DNA of 64,000 bases from Hermatobates lingyangjiaoensis (lineage: Eukaryota > Arthropoda > Insecta > Hemiptera > Hermatobatidae). A program made the translations under genes and the position numbers. The stretch lies in NCBI GenBank assembly GCA_026182355.1, contig JAPFBL010000240.1:62001-126000 (forward strand), in the 5' to 3' direction. Positions 58,131 through 64,000 of this stretch are shown piece after piece (position 1 is the first letter of the stretch; every line of letters starts with the position of its first letter). The notes under the pieces are model-generated. The model was not told the origin of the DNA. It saw only the letters and a program-made list of their open reading frames with translations, and ran no database searches.

Positions 58131-58380
58131 TATATATATATATATATAATATATATATATATATCATTTTCAAATCACAATTAGAAATGGGAAAAAAAGA
58201 CTAAGATCTTTTAACCGTAACAAGCGGTCTTCGTCAGAGTCAAAAACCCAACTCAGTAAGTTAAAACTCAGTTCAGTTGAGTTGAAAGATCTTAGTTTTT
58301 TTCCCATTTCTTATTGTGGTTTAAACACTGATTGTTGTTTCACGTGTTTATTGTGGTATCTTGTTATATATATATATATA
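58131..58380. mobile_element. PLE R1 inverted pair between TA arrays
   Basis: Left unit with a hammerhead at 58199-58241 (minus) whose G12 is A (GGUUAAAAGAUC). The right unit has lost the core but keeps GTTGAAAGATCTTAG and TTTCACGTGTTTATTGTG. TA arrays bound both ends. Confidence 0.65.
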
Positions 58381-58384
58381 TGAA

Positions 58385-58500
58385 AAGAACAATTGCTGAA
58401 GAAAATCGTGAATGCAGAATTTGCTCTGCTATTTAACAAGAGATGCTTAGATGAAGACCTGCTGCCAGTTTATACAAATATATATATATATATGTGTGTG
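58385..58500 (+). pseudogene. PLE amino-terminal fragment between TA arrays
   Basis: Frame: KKIVNAEFALLFNKRCLDED, LLPVYTN, then (TA)n and (GT)n. Same motif and same break point as at 40068 and 63270. Confidence 0.65.
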
Positions 58501-58555
58501 TGTGTTTTCTTATCTCAACCAATTATATTCAACACTCTTTTCTTTCTTTTATTTA

Positions 58556-58800
58556 AAACCTTTTTCATAGGGAGAAGTAAGAATTTTTTTAACCTAGAAA
58601 ATGAAATTTACATTATTTAAAGAAACAACAATGTTAACCGGACAAAAACATGACTGAACAACCTTCTTCGAAGGTTTTGTCCGGTTAAGATTGTTGTTCC
58701 TTTAAATAATGTAAATTTCATTTTCTTAGTTAAAAAAAATTCTTACTCCTACCTATGGAAAAGGTTTTAAATAAAACCGAAACGTTGGAAACGAGAGTTT
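58556..58800. mobile_element. PLE R8 inverted pair, arms about 92 bp
   Basis: Left arm 58556-58645 and right arm 58676-58771 are inverted (TTACATTATTTAAAGAAACA and its complement; CCGGACAAAA and TTTTGTCCGG). After the right arm: stem GGTTTT / AAAACC, GAAACGTTGG, with the expected CUGANGA box replaced by CCTATGGA. It reads as a dead hammerhead of yet another family. Confidence 0.6.
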
Positions 58801-58859
58801 GATTTTTTATCCTAGAAAATTGACCGAATTCCGATTAGAGAACACACCTATATTACTAT

Positions 58860-58897
<38 letters not shown>
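58860..58897. repeat. (TA)n microsatellite
   Basis: About 36 bases of TA after AATTCCGATTAGAGAACACACC. It marks the probable end of the R8 PLE unit. Confidence 0.9.
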
Positions 58898-58901
<4 letters not shown>

Positions 58902-59202
58902 ACATGATGAAATTGATGTTCTCTTAGACATGCATTTCAGGCTTAAATTTGATCACTTTCTTGCTTTGTGATTGGACTTAGGTATTCTGAAACGAAGGTT
59001 AATAAACGATATAGAAACGAGATTTGGTAAAAACTTTTCAATATGATTTTTCGTCTTTAAGATATATACACACTTAATAAATACAAGAAAATCTTGATAA
59101 AAAAGCACCGAAAAAGTTTCTCTTTAACGTTTCAGGAACCATTGTCACGTGGAAGTAGTGTTTAAGGCATTATAGTTTAAACCTCTCAAATTATGAACAT
59201 AG

Positions 59203-59236
59203 TTTACTGATGACGAGGAAAATCGAAATATTGAAG
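59203..59236 (+). ncRNA. Hammerhead-like motif, R3 family, decayed
   Basis: CUGAUGA, extra C, GA ... UC, GAA, AUAU, U, GAAG. The core is readable; stem I (UUUA / GAAG) is lost. Confidence 0.45.
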
Positions 59237-59777
59237 TGAGGAGGAGAAGGTCTGATAAATCAAACAGCATTGCTGTTAACTTAACAATAGGACAAGTTTG
59301 ACAGCTCTATTGTCCGCATCGTTCCATTCCACTAACAGAATAGGGAAGATTCGGAAATGTATGGGAAAAGATATTCATCACATTGGCAGGTTTTCAGTAA
59401 GAAATAGAGAGGAACAAATTAAATATAGAGGAATCAAAAAAAAGAAAAAGGTAACTTGCGTAAATTTTTATGAGCTTCCGTTGATCAGTGCAGTAACCTA
59501 CCTATTGCCATGGATGTATTGTTGGATCTGTTATATAGTAATATAAATATATTATAAAAATTATCGAACTTGTGATGGACAAAATAACTAAAAGATATCG
59601 GGATGCATTCATATATAAAAAATCTTAAACAAAGATATCACAGAGATAGAAACAGAAAGAATTCCTTCTATATTTCGAGGCGAATAGCACCGCAACAAGA
59701 TAGGGCTGCAACTAAGCCCCATTAGCACTGTACTTTTTGTTGTTTAAAAATCCGTTAGACCATCTCATTTTTTTGCT

Positions 59778-59930
59778 ATATATATAGAAACATAGAGAAA
59801 TCAAAAGAACACACTTACAGTCTCTAATTTTCGGTTTGAACCGTCTTCAGGAGAGATAAGAGAGGGATACCAAGCGCACTGGTTCAGAGAAGGTTGGAGA
59901 CCGTCTCCAACCGTCACATTGCCATAGTTC
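59778..59930 (-). mobile_element. PLE R2 terminal unit
   Basis: A short TA array, then CATAGAGAAATCAAAAGAAC, ACACTTACAG, the hammerhead, and the R2 body (AAGCGCACTGGTTCAG). The inner boundary is at about 59930. Confidence 0.65.
59821..59854 (-). ncRNA. Hammerhead ribozyme, R2 family, intact and only 34 nt
   Basis: Minus strand: stem I UCUC / GAGA, core CUGAAGA, extra C, stem II GGUU / AACC with a two-base CA loop (or 3 bp with a UCAA loop), GAA, palindromic stem III AAUU, A at the cleavage site (triplet UUA). Every core residue is present. It is among the smallest possible hammerheads. Confidence 0.75.
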
Positions 59931-59934
59931 CAGT

Positions 59935-62515
59935 TAATGTTTTCGTGTACAACTTTTTTTAAAAGTATGTATTTTTTAAAGAAGAATTAAAAAAAATATG
60001 TGGAATTATAAAAATATCAGGACTATTGATATTATGAAAAATGTACTGATAAAGAAGTAAGAAATCATCTGATTCATTCTGGATTCAAACCTGTGAGGTA
60101 TCTCAGAAGGTAGAACGCAACTTTTCATAAAAGAGGGAGAATAAGTCAGTGCTAAAACTGTTTTTTTTTAAGTAGGTATGGGTGGAAATTACAGGCTTTG
60201 ATACTATTACAATTCCTTGAGATATGCATTGACAGGGATCTAGTAACAGTTTTCTCGACATGAGAAAACAACTACTGTCGTATAGACACTGCTGAGAATT
60301 AGCTGATTATTGAAATGGAACGATTTATTCACTTTTGAAGGTAAAATTAGTTAAAAAAAAAAGAAATAAGTCTTATGCGGCATTATGGGTGAAAGTATAA
60401 TCAAAAAGAAAAATGTTTGAAGAACTGTAGAAATTGTTTAATTTATTCATACCTTGAAGCTAAGTAAAGAAAACGACCTCAATCTATAGAAGATGAAATC
60501 AACGACTAATAAGTTAACACCGATTTACTTCAGCCACGACTGAATTATTGAAAAAGCAAGCCATAAATGTAATCATAGGAGTACATTTGGTTTGAAGGTA
60601 GAAGTACGAGTATATCAAACAGAAAGACCTTGGACGCAAGGAACTAAATAGTTTTCAAAAAAAAAAGATCAGTTTTTGGCAGAGTCTGACTGACGAATCC
60701 AGCTAACTAGTCAAAAGCTATACCATTTCTAAAAATTTTTACATTTGTCTAAATTAAATATCTAAGTTTAGTATATAATAAACAGTAGCAATTTAACCAT
60801 GTCTATGTTTAAATCCCTAATTGTTATAAGAGATAAAATATATAAAAAAAATGGGCAGCAAAATGTTTAGATTAAAAAGTTTTAACATTCTTTGACTTCG
60901 AGTAATTCTGAAATTACATGTTAGATTATAAATTGTCTTACCTATAATTTTTATTTGAAAGATTTTTCTGTTGCTATCATCTAAGCCTTCGAAATCTTAA
61001 AAGTAAGTAAAAATGTAATATTGGCTTTTGTGATTTGTTATTTACCTGAGAGTGACCAGGTATTTTCTTGCTCTACAATTTTTTTTCTTTTTAGTTTAAT
61101 AAATGCTATGTTTTATTCGATTGAACCACTTTTCATGCGTGAAATTCATGAAATTTAACAAAAATTAAATAACTGTAATAAGCAAAAGTCAATCTTTTCT
61201 GAATATACCATTAATTTATTGATAATATTTTAATAATAAATTTTTATTTGATTATCATCAAATCCTAACAAATTTCAATTTATTTTGTAAAAAAAGTCAG
61301 TACTTGAAACTAATATTTTCTTATATATTAAAGTTCTTCCACTCTTTTTATTCTAAATTTGCTTTTTTTTTTCTTTTGATAATTCATATTTATCATTCCT
61401 TTTATTAAAATTTCAATAATTTATTTTTTTTAGCATATACTGTAAATGGTTCAATATTTGATGACTGTGTCATTTCTTGTTTACTTTCTAAAAAAATTCT
61501 ATCGTTTTCATCAAAGGCAGTTTATGGGTTTCTTTTTATGCTGCAAGTGGATGATGGATTTTATGTGATTTTAACAAAATAAGTTTTTGACTGCACTTAT
61601 TGTGATTTATATAAAATTTAACCAACCATGATACTACTTTGACTATTAATGTAGTACTTAGAACTATATATTATTCTAAGGAAATGTGAGGCTTTCGTTA
61701 ACTATCCATAATTTACAATTTTGTACACCTGAAATACCTTATTAAAGTTTATAATTTTTTTAAATACTTATATGTATATAAGTATGAATAATTATGCTGT
61801 TTATGGTAGTCATTAGATTTTCAGGTAAAAAATTATGAAATAAACATTGAATACATAATTTCGGAACAAACATATTGTTTATGTTTCTCTTCACTAAACA
61901 TTAAAAATCGTTTTCGTTTACAGATATCTTCTAAAACAGTTTCTTAAGTCGTAGCAGAATATTAATGACTAGACATTATGCAAATACAACGCTGGAAAAA
62001 TGTTAAATTTTGGCAGTTTAACCTTTGAATTTTTAATCTTCTTAATTAAATATTTGAATATATCGGAAATTACAATCAGTCCTCCATATAAACAAACTAT
62101 TATTATGAAATTTTTTTTCAAATTCGGATTATTCCTTTAGGTTTATTTTCTGTTGTAAGAATTTGACAACGGGTAGGATTATTATCAACATAAGTAGTTG
62201 AAGCTAAAAAAAGAACAATACGCGTTTAAGTAAAACTTTGTTTATTCCCACTTAAAACATAATTTCCAAGTGTACGTGTATACAACACAGTAGTTAACTG
62301 CATAAGCAGCACATTAAATATTGTAAAGCTAGATGGATATTTTTAGTACTGACAAAAAAATTAATTGTAAAAAAAAATTATTCATTTTTATTTTTCAAAC
62401 AATTTAAATAAAAGTCTATATGAATTCTATTATTAGGGATATTTAAAACTTATTTCATAATTTAAAATGTGTTTTACCAAAATAATTAGGTAACTAACTA
62501 AATATATATCAAAAG
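59935..62515. other. Intron sequence of the Msx-like gene, nothing recognised
   Basis: AT-rich. At 60085-60135 the minus strand reads GAGATACCTCACAGGTTTGAATCC, shown here only as a hint of a tRNA box B; no box A is found. No homeobox exon (helix 1-2 codons) is visible on the minus strand. Confidence 0.4.
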
Positions 62516-62519
62516 ATCA

Positions 62520-62790
62520 AAAATTGATGAAGAATTCATTTGGAGGAGGGAGTGGTACGTCCTTGGTTCGCCAAGTATTAAAGACATTACACAACTGCCA
62601 GTAATTGCTACAGTTACAAAACTAATTGGATACCTTGTCTCTGCCAATGTGATAAACTTGGCGATTGTAGCAAAAAATTATTAGTGATAAAAAATTACCA
62701 TCATTTCCATTAGTTAATTGGGTATTAATTGGCACAATACTAATATAGTAGAACGTATACCATTAGTTAAACATTCATTTCCCTAAATAA
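62520..62790. promoter_or_regulatory. GC-richer island in the Msx-like intron
   Basis: GGAGGAGGGAGTGG, GGTTCGCCAAG, ACAAAACTAATTGG and TTAATTGGGTATTAATTGG occur together, with CTTGGCGATTG. No ORF. Candidate regulatory element. Confidence 0.3.
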
Positions 62791-63228
62791 GAAAGAACAA
62801 TTAAAATCAATGAACACATTTTCAAGCTCGCTTTTAAATTAATATATCATTTTAATGAAGGTAAATTAAAAATAATGTATATAGATTTTTTTTAAGATAT
62901 TTCTACACAAATAAGAATTAATTGGCTAATTAAGAAAATAATTTAAAATGTTTGTTTATGAATTTTAACAAGCGGAAGAAATGAAAAAAAGCTCTATAAA
63001 AGCACTAACATATAATATATCTCGGGTCAATAATTTATTAATTACTGTAATTATTGTATAACACATTGAAGATTAGAAAGTATATTTAATATTTTTATTA
63101 TATATATTATAATATGATAAAATGATAAAAATAAGCTCATAAAAGCACTAACATATAATATATTGTCAATAATTTCTAATACTGTCAATATGTGTATAAC
63201 ACATTAAGTATTAGTAAAGTTATTGACT

Positions 63229-63229
<1 letters not shown>

Positions 63230-63273
<44 letters not shown>

Positions 63274-63435
63274 GTACAATGGCAGCAGGTCTTCCCTTAA
63301 GCATATGTTATTAAAATAAGCAGCAGCTTCTGCATTGACCAATTTCTTGTTGACACTCTCTAGTTTTCGTATCACTTTGCGGTGAAACTCTGGTAGCTTC
63401 CAAAGAAGGTTAGCAAAAGACATTAACACACACAA
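63230..63435 (-). pseudogene. PLE amino-terminal fragment ending in (TA)n
   Basis: Minus strand: MSFANLLWKLPEFHRKVIRK, LESVNKKLVNAEAAAYFNN, CLREDLLPLYTN, then (TA)n at 63230-63270. It is the longest such fragment and starts with an ATG that may be the PLE start codon. Confidence 0.7.
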
Positions 63436-63509
63436 TAAACTTTAGGTCAAACACGAAAACACTTGAATTGAAACCATTTTTTTTAAAAAAACTGTTTTAA
63501 TCACTAAAT

Positions 63510-63866
63510 TAACTATAACTAAATGAACAATACATACAAGCTCGTATCTGTAGCTTCCTATTGGCATTTTCTTGATATAAGACTTCAATATTTTCCGGTA
63601 ATGTTTTTCGGTTTAATCTGATATGGATGTTTGATGTGTGGATTTTAGGTGCTCCAGCAGCTAGGTAAGTCGGCGTGAAAGTGTCGTGGTTGTAGAACCA
63701 ATTTAGATGGATTTGAGAAGGTGCAGTTGTATCTGTACACTAGATTATTTTTTTGCAATTGTGTTTTAACTGTTGCAGCTGTGCCGTAATTATTATAATA
63801 GATACTGATTTTCATTTTGTTTGCCAAGTTAACACAATTTGTATTAGCTTTCATTATTGCCTTCAA
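63510..63866 (-). pseudogene. PLE GIY-YIG region, frameshifted
   Basis: Minus strand: KMKISIYYNNYGTAATVKTQ, NNLVYRYNCTFSNPSK, then after a frameshift TYLAAGAPKIHTSNIHIRLN, RKTLPENIEVLYQENANRK. The KIsIYY linker, VYRYNC and the RLxRxxLPENxEVL end follow PLE order, but the YIG strand itself is damaged. It lies upstream of the amino-terminal fragment on the same strand, consistent with tandem PLE copies. Confidence 0.65.
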
Positions 63867-64000
63867 GATTTTTTCTCTTTCTTGTATTCTTTAGAAAATT
63901 GGTTTTCTGTATTCAGTAACTTCATGTGTTCTCCTAACAACGCTGTTTAAAATACTCGTGTTTGAATACTTGCGTGCTTGAAAGTATACAGTTTGCTTAT

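Overview
The window looks like an AT-rich metazoan nuclear genome, most likely an invertebrate and probably an arthropod. The evidence is one recognisable animal gene with a spliced homeobox exon, many microsatellites, tRNA-derived SINEs, a hAT MITE, Helitrons, LINE fragments with RNase H, and many Penelope-like elements (PLEs). One SINE subfamily ends in CCTAACC-type repeats, which resemble the TTAGG arthropod telomere repeat. That link is inference. I cannot name the species.

The only protein-coding gene I can defend is the last exon of an Msx/Drop-family homeobox gene (55665-55922, minus strand). It enters at homeodomain residue 45 through a clear splice acceptor, so the earlier exons lie upstream at higher coordinates. 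No matching exon is visible between 55923 and 64000, so the intron appears to exceed 8 kb. The 55 kb downstream of the stop codon contains no other convincing gene. Scattered through the desert and the intron are GC-richer, repeat-poor islands (about 1.9, 9.6, 13.3, 14.6, 15.9, 22.9, 37.6, 39.6, 44.9, 57.1 and 62.6 kb). They carry TAAT cores, GATA sites and palindromes and are candidates for cis-regulatory elements, though nothing here proves it.

Most of the rest is transposon debris. PLEs dominate. I see eight GIY-YIG endonuclease fragments, reverse transcriptase (RT) fragments, and a recurrent amino-terminal ORF fragment ending in LLPxYTN. I also see more than twenty copies of short sequences that fold as minimal type I hammerhead ribozymes. 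The ribozymes fall into at least four sequence families, called R1 to R4 here. They share one fold but differ in every stem. In the better-preserved copies the order is GIY-YIG, 3' UTR, hammerhead, short tail, (TA)n. Inverted pairs are common, including a perfect 2 x 88 bp palindrome at 53742-53917 with an intact hammerhead on each strand.

Other mobile DNA: seven copies of one tRNA-derived SINE in two subfamilies with different 3' tails; a non-autonomous Helitron family (one nearly complete 1.4 kb copy at 33456-34853 plus fragments); a hAT MITE with TIRs and an 8 bp target duplication (22018-22485); and a decayed LINE RNase H end (48290-48790). All functional statements are from reading the sequence by eye; no search or folding program was run.
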